Under the pieces are notes generated by a model. The model searched no databases. It was not told the origin of the DNA and worked only from the letters and a program-made list of their open reading frames with translations. Shown here piece after piece: positions 35,376 through 41,906 of a stretch of 64,000 bases of DNA (position 1 is the stretch's first letter; every line of letters begins with the position of its first letter). Where the stretch lies: NCBI GenBank assembly GCA_965216205.1, contig OZ244139.1:1178001-1242000 (forward strand). Direction: 5' to 3'. This stretch comes from CADEDH01 sp965216205. GTDB lineage: Bacteria > Actinomycetota > Acidimicrobiia > Acidimicrobiales > SZUA-35. The position numbers and the translations under genes were made by a program.

Positions 35376-36968
35376 ATGCGACGGTCGGTGTTCCCGCCCC
35401 GAACCCGTCGCCGTGCCGCAGTGACGGTCCTGGCGACGGCCGCCGTCGCCGCCACCTGTGGGGGTGGCGGCGTGCCCGAACCCGGGCCGACGGCGATTGT
35501 CGATCCAGCTGCACCCACCGCGCCGGTGGCCGGCGACAACGCGGTCACCCGGGCCGACCCGACCCTCCCGGCCGCCTGGGTCGGCGAGCTGGAGCAGGCG
35601 ACGAACCCGCTCGCCGAAGATGAGGTGGCGTGGGCCGAGCAGCGGGGCCGGATGGTGGCCTCCCTCGCCCAGCCGGGCCATGGCCGGGTCGAGGATCGGC
35701 TGCTCGGGCCGGGCGGGCTCGACGTCGACCTCGCCGCCTGTCCGCCCAACTGGAAGGACACGGCCGGGGTCGACGACGACACGATCCGCATCGCTGTCGT
35801 GACAGCCGACGGCGGCGACCACGCCGAGTTCGGGGATCTCGCAACCGGCATGCAGCTCTACTTCGACCACGTCAACGAACAGGGGGGTGTCGACGGTCGG
35901 GCGATCGAGCTGGCGATCTACGACGACCGCTACGAACCGTCGCGGACGGCTGCGGTCGTGAACGTCCTCGTCGAACGTGACGAGGCGCCCTTCTACATCG
36001 CCACTGTCGGCACCCCCACGACGCTCGCTGTCCACGATCGTCTCGACGATGCCTGCGTGCCGCACCCGTTCGTGGCGTCGGATCATCCCGCGTGGGCCGA
36101 CCCGGCGGGGCATCCGTTCACCACGGGCTTCCAGCTCTCCCGCTCGACCGAGGCGATCCTGTGGGGACAGTGGATCAAGGCCAACCTCCCGGGACTGGTC
36201 CCGGTCACCGTCGGCGCCCTGGTGATCGACAACGACTTCGGCCACATCTACGCCGATGCCTTCCGAGCCTGGGTGGACGACAACCCGGATGTGGTCACGG
36301 AGCTCGTTGCCATCACCCACGACCCGGCAGTCGGCGACGTCGGGGCGGAGATGGCGGAGGTGGCCGAGGTCCGCCCCGACGTGTTCCTCGCCATGACGGC
36401 CGGCGCGGCGTGCCTCAGCGCGATCACCGAGACGAGCCGGAGCGGCCTCGCCGCGGCCGCCGTCGCACGGTTCGCCCCCTCCTCGTGCCGCGACCCCGCC
36501 ACCCACCTCGTGCCCGCTGGCGAGGCCGCCCACGGGCTCTGGCTCGCCGGCGGTGCCACGAAATCGCTCACCGATCCGACGTATGCCGACGAGCCGTTCG
36601 TGGCATTCGCCAACGCCCGCATCGCCGCCGCCGGCATCGACCGCAACCGGCATCTCGTCGGCGTCGGCTTCGCCCAGTACGGCTGGGCGCACGTGGAGCT
36701 GCTCCGCGTTGCGGCGGCGCTACCCGGCGGTCTGACGAGATCGAACGTGGTTCTCGCCGCCCGCAATCTCGACCTCGACCACCCGATGCTCATGGATGGG
36801 GTGGACTTCGCCACCGCGGGCCGGAGCGACGGCTTCCCGATCGAGGGAACCGTCTACAGCCGGTATGATGCCGAGACCGGCTCGTGGCTCACCCACGGCC
36901 CACCCGTGGACGTCAACGGCGCGACACCGAACTGCTCCTTCTCCACGGCGAGCCTCGGCTGCCGGTGA
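35376..36968 (+). CDS. Branched-chain-type ABC transporter substrate-binding protein (paralog 4)
   Basis: 530 residues from ATG at 35376 with a GGAGCGGAG ribosome site. A basic, hydrophobic N-terminus ends AAVAATC (Cys28), a weak lipobox. The acidic linker of the other paralogs is replaced by a Pro/Ala stretch, and the prefix is divergent (GELEQATNPLAEDEVAWAEQRG ... CPPNWKDTAG). The binding fold is clear (IRIAVVTADGGDHAEFGDLATGMQLYFDHVNEQGG). It is the most divergent paralog and the last gene of the cluster, probably serving permease pair 2. Confidence 0.9.
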   Translation: MRRSVFPPRTRRRAAVTVLATAAVAATCGGGGVPEPGPTAIVDPAAPTAPVAGDNAVTRADPTLPAAWVGELEQATNPLAEDEVAWAEQRGRMVASLAQPGHGRVEDRLLGPGGLDVDLAACPPNWKDTAGVDDDTIRIAVVTADGGDHAEFGDLATGMQLYFDHVNEQGGVDGRAIELAIYDDRYEPSRTAAVVNVLVERDEAPFYIATVGTPTTLAVHDRLDDACVPHPFVASDHPAWADPAGHPFTTGFQLSRSTEAILWGQWIKANLPGLVPVTVGALVIDNDFGHIYADAFRAWVDDNPDVVTELVAITHDPAVGDVGAEMAEVAEVRPDVFLAMTAGAACLSAITETSRSGLAAAAVARFAPSSCRDPATHLVPAGEAAHGLWLAGGATKSLTDPTYADEPFVAFANARIAAAGIDRNRHLVGVGFAQYGWAHVELLRVAAALPGGLTRSNVVLAARNLDLDHPMLMDGVDFATAGRSDGFPIEGTVYSRYDAETGSWLTHGPPVDVNGATPNCSFSTASLGCR

Positions 36969-36984
36969 TCCCCGTTCCGCCGGT

Positions 36985-37030
36985 GCCCACCTGGACAGCC
37001 GGCCGACAGATAACGGGGGCCAGGGTGGGC
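36985..37030. terminator. Convergent-gene hairpin
   Basis: GCCCACCTGG (36985-36994) pairs with CCAGGGTGGGC (37020-37030) with one bulged base. It occupies the 63-nt gap between the ends of two convergent genes (36968 and 37032) and could terminate both transcripts. Confidence 0.5.
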
Positions 37031-37031
37031 G

Positions 37032-38039
37032 TCAGGTCTCGATGCCGAGCCGATCCGCCTCGTCCGGACAGAACACCGCCACCGCGGCGTCCACCACGGT
37101 GAACAACTCGTCGTCGCTGAGCTCGCTGTTGGTGGTCTCGATGGCCTGCTGACGGAAGTCCTCGTACTCGGCCTGGTCTTCAGAGGCGACCGCGAACACG
37201 CAGAATCGGCGACCGAACGTGGAGATGTCGTCGTCGCTCAAACCGTCGCTCGTGAGCCCGTTCGCGCTCAGGATGTTCCGGAACTCGGCGACCTGCACCG
37301 CTGCGTCGGCGGTCGTCGTCGACTCGTCCTCGTCCTCCTCGCTCGTGGTCGTCTCGTCCTCGCTCGTGGACGTGGACTCGTCGGCCGCATCGGCGGCGTC
37401 GCTCGTGTCGGTGGTGGCCGAGTCGTCGGTTGCACCGCCGCCGCCCTCGGTCCCATCGTCGGCGGAGGTGTCGGTCGACGAGTCGCTCGACCCGTCCTCG
37501 GTGGTGGTCTCGCCCCCGTCGGCTGCGGTCTCGGTGCCGTCGTCGCGGAGCAGGAAGTAGGCCCCGGCGGCCACCACCAGCGCCGCAGCGACGCCGGCGA
37601 GCACGAGCCCGATCTTCGCTACAGCGCCCCGGTCCTGGGAGCTGCCACCATCCGCGTCGGGCGGCTGGTCCCACTTGCTCGTCCAGTCACCACCGGTCGC
37701 CGAGTCCAGACCCGGTGGGGGGCCGGTGCCCGCACCGGTCGCCTGGCCGACGGTCGACGCCACCGTGGCCCCGGCGGCGGAGGCCGCGGCGCCCAGCGGT
37801 GGCTGGGTCACGTCGGCCGGGAGCTGGGCGGTCTGGGCCACGTCCTGGGCGAACGCGGTCGGCTCAGCCTGCTGGGATGGGGGTGCGGTCGTGTCGGGCA
37901 CACCGCCCGGGCCCGCGGCTCCCGGCGGGTTCGGGCCGGTGCCCGGCGCCCACCATCGTCCGTCAGAGGCCTCGTACCACCCGTCGGGCGGCGGCCACGG
38001 GTACGGCTTTCCGTCCCAGCCTGTGTAGGTCTCGCTCAT
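37032..38039 (-). CDS. Membrane protein with DUF2510-like N-terminus and DUF732-like C-terminus
   Basis: 335 residues from ATG at 38039; a GTG at 38045 is an alternative. Trp-rich repeats near the N-terminus (PWPPPDGWYEASDGRWWAPG) resemble DUF2510-type segments. Then come a Pro/Ala-rich stretch, one transmembrane helix (IGLVLAGVAAALVVAAGAYFLL, about residues 140-161), a 100-residue Asp/Glu/Ser/Thr linker, and a C-terminal helical part with two cysteines (FGRRFCVFA, AVFCPDE). That end resembles DUF732. The protein is probably anchored with the C-terminal domain outside. Function unknown. It is convergent with the binding protein at 35376. Confidence 0.7.
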   Translation of the reverse strand: MSETYTGWDGKPYPWPPPDGWYEASDGRWWAPGTGPNPPGAAGPGGVPDTTAPPSQQAEPTAFAQDVAQTAQLPADVTQPPLGAAASAAGATVASTVGQATGAGTGPPPGLDSATGGDWTSKWDQPPDADGGSSQDRGAVAKIGLVLAGVAAALVVAAGAYFLLRDDGTETAADGGETTTEDGSSDSSTDTSADDGTEGGGGATDDSATTDTSDAADAADESTSTSEDETTTSEEDEDESTTTADAAVQVAEFRNILSANGLTSDGLSDDDISTFGRRFCVFAVASEDQAEYEDFRQQAIETTNSELSDDELFTVVDAAVAVFCPDEADRLGIET

Positions 38040-38243
38040 CGTCACCAGCCTCGCACATTTTCCGCATCGATTATCGTCCGGGGGCGCCGAGCGGTGCCGT
38101 CGGGCCCGTCGGAGCCGGTGGGCAGAGATCCTAGGCGGGAGATCGCAGCTTCGATCGGACCTTCGCCATCGGGACGGCCATCGCGCCGGCCAGGGAATCC
38201 CGACCAGAGTGGGTCGGACGACGGCTATGGTTGGATCCCTCCA

Positions 38244-38317
38244 GCGCGGATGCCCGAGTGGTCCAAGGGAGCGGCCTGCAAAGCCGTGATTCGCGGGTTC
38301 GAATCCCGCTCCGCGCT
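38244..38317 (+). tRNA. tRNA-Cys (GCA)
   Basis: A 74-nt cloverleaf: acceptor GCGCGGA / TCCGCGC, discriminator T at 38317 (U73, a Cys identity base), D-stem CCC/GGG, anticodon loop CTGCAAA giving GCA, T-arm GCGGG-TTCGAAT-CCCGC. No CCA is encoded. It is not a selenocysteine tRNA. Confidence 0.95.
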
Positions 38318-38359
38318 CACGTCCCGGTCAGCGCCAGCGCTGCTAGTCTGACCGGTCCC

Positions 38360-38433
38360 GGGCCATTAGCTCAGTTGGCTAGAGCGCCTCCATGACGCGG
38401 AGGAAGTCGGGGGTTCAAATCCCTCATGGCCCA
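38360..38433 (+). tRNA. tRNA-Val (GAC)
   Basis: A 74-nt cloverleaf: acceptor GGGCCAT / ATGGCCC with discriminator A at 38433, D-stem GCTC/GAGC, anticodon stem CCTCC/GGAGG and loop ATGACGC giving GAC, T-loop TTCAAAT. No CCA is encoded. Its last six bases are duplicated 98 bp downstream as part of a tandem repeat. Confidence 0.95.
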
Positions 38434-38594
38434 CGTGTGAGCTGCGGAGCAGCTCACCTCGAGTTTCGGCTTCGCCGAAACGTCGTCGGGTGTGGCGGGT
38501 AGCGGGTATGAGAAGCGCGCGGTCAGGCCCACGTGTGAGCTGCGGAGCAGCTCACCTCGAGTTTCGGCTTCGCCGAAACGTCGTCGGGTGTGGC
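38428..38594 (+). repeat. 98-bp tandem duplication including the tRNA-Val 3' end, with two hairpins per copy
   Basis: A 69-bp stretch (38428-38496) is repeated identically at 38526-38594. It begins with the last six bases of tRNA-Val (GGCCCA). Each copy has two perfect hairpins: GTGAGCTGC-GGA-GCAGCTCAC (9 bp) and GTTTCGGC-TTC-GCCGAAAC (8 bp). They sit directly after the tRNA, so they may terminate or process its transcript. The copy junction at the tRNA end is also where integration scars form, but no integrase is present. Confidence 0.9.
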
Positions 38595-38624
38595 CGGCGG
38601 GCTCAGGTCTGGAGTCGCGACACT

Positions 38625-38850
38625 GGCAGCGTTCTGCACCGGGGGTGTGCGTGGGATCTGCCAGAGCGCGCGGAGCTTCGGCTCTGGCAGCGTTCTGCAC
38701 CGGGGGTGGGCGTGGGATCTGCCAGAGCTGGTCGAGCTTCGGTTCTGGCAGCGGTTTGCACTGGGGGTGTGCGTGGGATCTGCCAGAGTGGGCGGAGCTT
38801 CGGCTCTGGCAGCGTTCTGCACCGGGGGTGGGCGTGGGATCTGCCAGAGC
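38625..38850 (+). repeat. 61-bp tandem hairpin array (3.7 copies)
   Basis: Units start at 38625, 38686, 38747 and 38808, exactly 61 bp apart, beginning GGCAGCGTTCTGCACC. Across each unit boundary CTGCCAGAGC and GCTCTGGCAG form a 10-bp stem. Sequence differences between copies keep pairing through G-U wobbles on the plus strand (units 2 and 3). No spacer diversity and no coding function is evident. The whole 38434-38933 stretch holds only these repeats. Confidence 0.9.
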
Positions 38851-38933
38851 GGGGCGTGCGAGGGGGTTGTCGGGGGAGGGAGTCGTCTAGCCTCGGGCAG
38901 CGTGAGACGAGCGTCGGAGAAGGGACAGCGACC

Positions 38934-39221
38934 ATGACCGCGTATGCCATCGTGAGGGTGAATGTGACCGACCCGGACCAGTACGAGAAGTACAAGGCGC
39001 TGACCCCGGCCGCCGTCGCCGCCCACGGCGGCCGCTTCATCGTGCGCGGCGGTGCTCACGAGGTGCTGGAAGGCGATCCCGAGGACCGCCGGATCGTGGT
39101 GGTCGAGTTCCCCGACCTCGACAGCGCCCGCACCTTCTACGACTCACCCGAGTACCGCGAGGCCCGCGCCGTTCGGGAGGGTGCAGCCGAGATGCAGATG
39201 CTCATCGTCGAGGGGAGCTGA
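38934..39221 (+). CDS. DUF1330-family protein
   Basis: 95 residues from ATG at 38934 with an AGAAGGGA ribosome site. The dimeric ferredoxin-like alpha/beta fold is suggested by AIVRVNVTDPDQYEKYKALTP, GRFIVRGGAHEVLEGD and the DUF1330 end motif ARTFYDSPEYREARAVREGAA. The family has no firm function; relatives of the fold include stress-response and small monooxygenase proteins. It lies after the hairpin array and is convergent with the BKACE gene. Confidence 0.9.
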   Translation: MTAYAIVRVNVTDPDQYEKYKALTPAAVAAHGGRFIVRGGAHEVLEGDPEDRRIVVVEFPDLDSARTFYDSPEYREARAVREGAAEMQMLIVEGS

Positions 39222-39255
39222 CCGCCCAGCGGGGTGTCCAGCAGGAACCGGTCGA

Positions 39256-40209
39256 TCAACCCCGATCCGGCAGCCCGAGCAGTTCGGCGGTCGCCGCGCA
39301 GGTGGCCACCGGGCGGCCCACCTCCCTTGCGAGGTCCACGCACTCCGTGACGAGCTCGACGTTCGTGGGCTGGCGCTCGGGATCGAAGTACTCCTCGATC
39401 CCGACGTGCAGATGACCACCTCGCTCGAGCGCCAGCCGGGCGATCGGCGTGGCCATGAGGTCGCCACCCCACACCGACACCGACCACGGCAACCCGCTGC
39501 CCTCCAGCATGTCGAGGTAGGCCAAGAGGGCGCTGGTGGTGGGCGGCAGGCCGTAGCTCGCGCCCGGCCCCCGGCCCAACACGTCGTGGTCGCCGCAGAA
39601 GTAGAGCTTGATCATCGCCCCCGCCGGCAGCAGACCCTGCCGGTGATAGCTCAGCGTGGTCGCCAACCAGCCGGGCTCGTAGATCGCCACCGACGGCCCC
39701 AGCCGCAACCGGTCGCACTGGGCGAAGAACGCCGCGATGTCGTCGAAGGTGTTCGTGTACGTGTACCCGGTCGGCCGGCCGTCACGACCCACCCAGCCCA
39801 CGTTCGTCGACCCTGGATCCACATAGGCCATGCGGAAGAGCGGCCCGAGCTCGTCGGCCAGGATCTCGGTGTGGGCCAAGCGGACGTCGAGCGACGGGTC
39901 GAGGACGCCGGTGGGATACAGCAGCGCATCGGGTCGCGCCTCGAGGATCGGCCGCCACGCCGCCAGATAGTCGTCGGCCGCCTGTCGACCGGTCCAGCGC
40001 ATCTCCTCGTTGTGGGCGTGGATGATCGAGGCGCCTGCTTCGAGCGAGGCCAACGCATCGTCACGAACCTCGTCCGCCATTCGGGGAACGTTCGGGTTGC
40101 GCGACTTGCGCGACGTGCCGTTGATCGCGGCTTCGATGATCACCGGGCCACCGCTGGCCTGATCGGGCTTGGTGGTGGGCGAAACGTCGACGACGTCTTC
40201 TGAATCCAC
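39256..40209 (-). CDS. Beta-keto acid cleavage enzyme (BKACE, DUF849)
   Basis: 317 residues from GTG at 40209, preceded by AGGGGAG. The fold is a TIM barrel of the Kce/BKACE family: VIIEAAINGTSRKSRNPNVP near the N-terminus, the metal-binding HAHNE motif (usually HxHxR or similar), and GHLHVGIEEY near the C-terminus. Members cleave a beta-keto acid with acetyl-CoA to acetoacetyl-type CoA products, for example in lysine fermentation; the specificity here is unknown. It is divergent from an XRE regulator at 40417. Confidence 0.88.
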   Translation of the reverse strand: MDSEDVVDVSPTTKPDQASGGPVIIEAAINGTSRKSRNPNVPRMADEVRDDALASLEAGASIIHAHNEEMRWTGRQAADDYLAAWRPILEARPDALLYPTGVLDPSLDVRLAHTEILADELGPLFRMAYVDPGSTNVGWVGRDGRPTGYTYTNTFDDIAAFFAQCDRLRLGPSVAIYEPGWLATTLSYHRQGLLPAGAMIKLYFCGDHDVLGRGPGASYGLPPTTSALLAYLDMLEGSGLPWSVSVWGGDLMATPIARLALERGGHLHVGIEEYFDPERQPTNVELVTECVDLAREVGRPVATCAATAELLGLPDRG

Positions 40210-40416
40210 GGGCTCCCCTTCGTTCCGGCTGCCTACGGCCTCAGCCTCTCCGCCATTCTGGCGGAAGCCCGCGCTGGGTTCGAGTCCGCTCGTCGCCGCC
40301 TTCCCGACGGCCGGCCGGGTTGCGGACTCTTCGAAGCGTGCGTACTCTACGCAGCACGACCGGTGGGCGAGGCCGGCCACGAGGACGCGATGGGCGAGAA
40401 CGACACGGAGAGTGAC

Positions 40417-40836
40417 ATGAGCTCGGAGGACACGACCTCCAGCGGCGACGCCGCCGGCAAGCGATCCCGGTCGACCTACCGCGGCTGGGAGCAGATGGGC
40501 GAGTTCATTCGGGCTCAGCGCAAGATGATGGAGCTCAGCCAACGCGAGCTGGCCAAGCTCACGAAAGTGTCGGACCCCTACGTCAGCCAGCTCGAGCGTG
40601 GCCTGCACGAGCCATCGGTACGGGTCCTCAAGTCGCTGGCCGAGGCACTCAACGTCCGGGCGGAGACGTTGCTGGAATACGCCGGCCTGCTCGACCCCGA
40701 TGCGGCCTCCACCACGGGCGTCGTCGAGGCGATCCAGGCCGACCCACACCTCACCGCCGACCAGAAGCAGACGCTGCTCAGCGTCTACCGGAACTTCCGC
40801 GGCCCGGTCGAGGACGACGACAGCACCGACCGCTGA
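40417..40836 (+). CDS. XRE-family helix-turn-helix regulator
   Basis: 139 residues from ATG at 40417 (GGAG at good distance); an ATG at 40390 or a GTG at 40363 could extend it. The HTH spans about residues 25-80: EFIRAQRKMMELSQRELAKLTKVSDPYVSQLERG. The C-terminal part (ILQ-type helix, ADPHLTADQKQTLLSVYRNF) is typical of small XRE regulators. It is divergent from the BKACE gene, with about 200 nt between, so that gene is a plausible target. An imperfect inverted repeat, CGTGCGTA...TACGCAGCACG (40337-40358), lies in the gap. Confidence 0.85.
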   Translation: MSSEDTTSSGDAAGKRSRSTYRGWEQMGEFIRAQRKMMELSQRELAKLTKVSDPYVSQLERGLHEPSVRVLKSLAEALNVRAETLLEYAGLLDPDAASTTGVVEAIQADPHLTADQKQTLLSVYRNFRGPVEDDDSTDR

Positions 40837-40992
40837 GGCCCCGCCGGTCGGACCGATCCGGTCCACCCCTGTGCCGAGAATTCCGCAGACGCTCCACCTC
40901 GGTGATGTGATCATCGACACGCGGGCGACCGACTGCCCCCGACCGCAACGCACGTCGTTGCACGAGTTGGACGCCGGTTTCGGAGTAGAGAC

Positions 40993-41400
40993 ATGCGGTT
41001 GCGCTTCGAGATGTCGATCGTGGGCGCATCGGCCGATGACGCACTCTCGGCAGAGGTGAACAGCGGCGAGCTCCCCGACGGTGAGCGCGCCGCTCTCCAG
41101 GAGACCCTCGAGGCTCTTCGCAGTGGTGACGATGCCGGCCTGGCCAGTCCAGCGGCGGCCGAGGGAACGATCTACCGCCTCCAGGTGAGCGGCGACGGGC
41201 GGCACGACACGATCGCCATCGTGTACGACGAGGCCACGCTCCCGGTCGATCTGCGGCCCCTCATCGAGCTCCTCCGGGACCTGGCGATCGAGGCTCGGAT
41301 CGCCAGCAGCCGGGTGGACGACGACCGGCGGTGTGACCAGCCACCCGGCGACCAGCGATCCCGCGACCAGGGCACGTCGGGCGCCGGCCCCGGGCGATGA
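40993..41400 (+). CDS. Emfourin-like protein
   Basis: 135 residues. The core resembles emfourins (protealysin-type metalloprotease inhibitors): EVNSGELPDGERAALQETLEAL, a variable loop, YRLQVSGDGRHDTIAIVYDEATLP and LRPLIELLRDLA. The tail of about 25 residues is Asp/Arg/Gly-rich and unlike the family. No M4-type protease gene is nearby, so the target is unknown. The next gene (predicted selenoprotein) begins 42 nt downstream, and the two may be cotranscribed. Evidence is by pattern only. Confidence 0.6.
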   Translation: MRLRFEMSIVGASADDALSAEVNSGELPDGERAALQETLEALRSGDDAGLASPAAAEGTIYRLQVSGDGRHDTIAIVYDEATLPVDLRPLIELLRDLAIEARIASSRVDDDRRCDQPPGDQRSRDQGTSGAGPGR

Positions 41401-41442
41401 GGCCGCGGCCGATGAGGCCTCTCGTGGTCTAGCCTGAGGGGC

Positions 41443-41886
41443 ATGGAGTTCGACGTCCGACGCTGGGCCGGCGCAGTGCTCGGCACGCTGGCGGTCATCG
41501 CCGTCGTCGCGGTCAACGTCGCGCAGGGTGACATCGTCGCCGCCGCGATCGTCTTCCTCGTGCTCGGGTTGCTGCTGTGGTGGTCGTGGCCGGGCCGCGT
41601 CGGCTCCCACGTCGGCCACGCCGCCGCACAGGAAACCGCCGGCGATGATGACGTCATCGTCTACTGGCGCCCTGGTTGAACGTACTGCGCTCGCCTCCGG
41701 CTCGGCCTGGGGAGCGCCCGCCATGACGTGTCATGGGTCAACATCTGGAAGGATCCGGCGGCAGCCGAGTTCGTCAGGTCGCATCGGGACGGCAACGAGA
41801 CCGTGCCCACCGTTGTCACGGGGCGAGGGGAGCTGATCGACGCCACACCAGCTTCGGTCAAGGCCCAGATCGCGACGGGTACGTAG
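41443..41886 (+). CDS. Membrane-anchored glutaredoxin-like protein, predicted selenoprotein (Sec79, UxxC)
   Basis: 147 residues if the TGA at 41677-41679 is read through; a conventional stop would end it at residue 78. Residues 8-48 form two transmembrane helices. After the linker comes DDDVIVYWRPG, then the TGA, then TYCARLRLGLG, WVNIWKDPAAAEFV and NETVPTVV with the cis-proline. This is the mycoredoxin/glutaredoxin domain, whose active site is normally YWRPG-C-x-Y-C. The TGA falls exactly at the nucleophilic first cysteine, giving U79-T-Y-C82. The frame after it keeps high third-position GC and ends at TAG, 21 nt before a convergent gene. A hairpin follows the TGA (41687-41717). Confidence 0.85.
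41687..41717 (+). promoter_or_regulatory. Putative SECIS hairpin of the glutaredoxin-like selenoprotein
   Basis: GCGCUC (41687-41692) pairs with GAGCGC (41712-41717). Above it lie a CC/GG pair, a mismatched U (41696), and a CCG/CGG top stem closing a GCU loop (41700-41702), about 21 nt after the UGA. Bacterial SECIS elements lie in this window and have an apical loop and a bulged U. The loop differs from the fdhF type. Confidence 0.5.
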
Positions 41887-41906
41887 CGAGCGGCGATGCC
41901 CCCAGG

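Noticed and set aside
38244..38317. Possible selenocysteine tRNA, considered because of the two TGA-containing genes
   Set aside because: The anticodon is GCA and the length is 74 nt with a short variable loop. A tRNA-Sec has anticodon UCA, an 8-bp acceptor stem and about 95 nt. It is tRNA-Cys.
38625..38850. CRISPR array
   Set aside because: The 61-bp units are near-identical end to end with no variable spacers, and no cas genes are present.
38490..39059. Small open frames on both strands in the repeat zone
   Set aside because: They follow the 61-bp DNA repeat, their amino acid sequence is not conserved between units in a protein-like way, and the hairpin signal explains the region better.
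40598..41059. Additional gene between the XRE regulator and the emfourin-like gene
   Set aside because: The frame is an arginine/serine-rich shadow of the regulator. The 156-nt gap (40837-40992) shows no independent coding signal.
41680..41886. The TGA at 41677 as a genuine stop with decayed 3' DNA (pseudogene)
   Set aside because: The frame after the TGA is uninterrupted, keeps high third-position GC and all glutaredoxin landmarks, and ends just before a convergent gene. Decay would be expected to break these.
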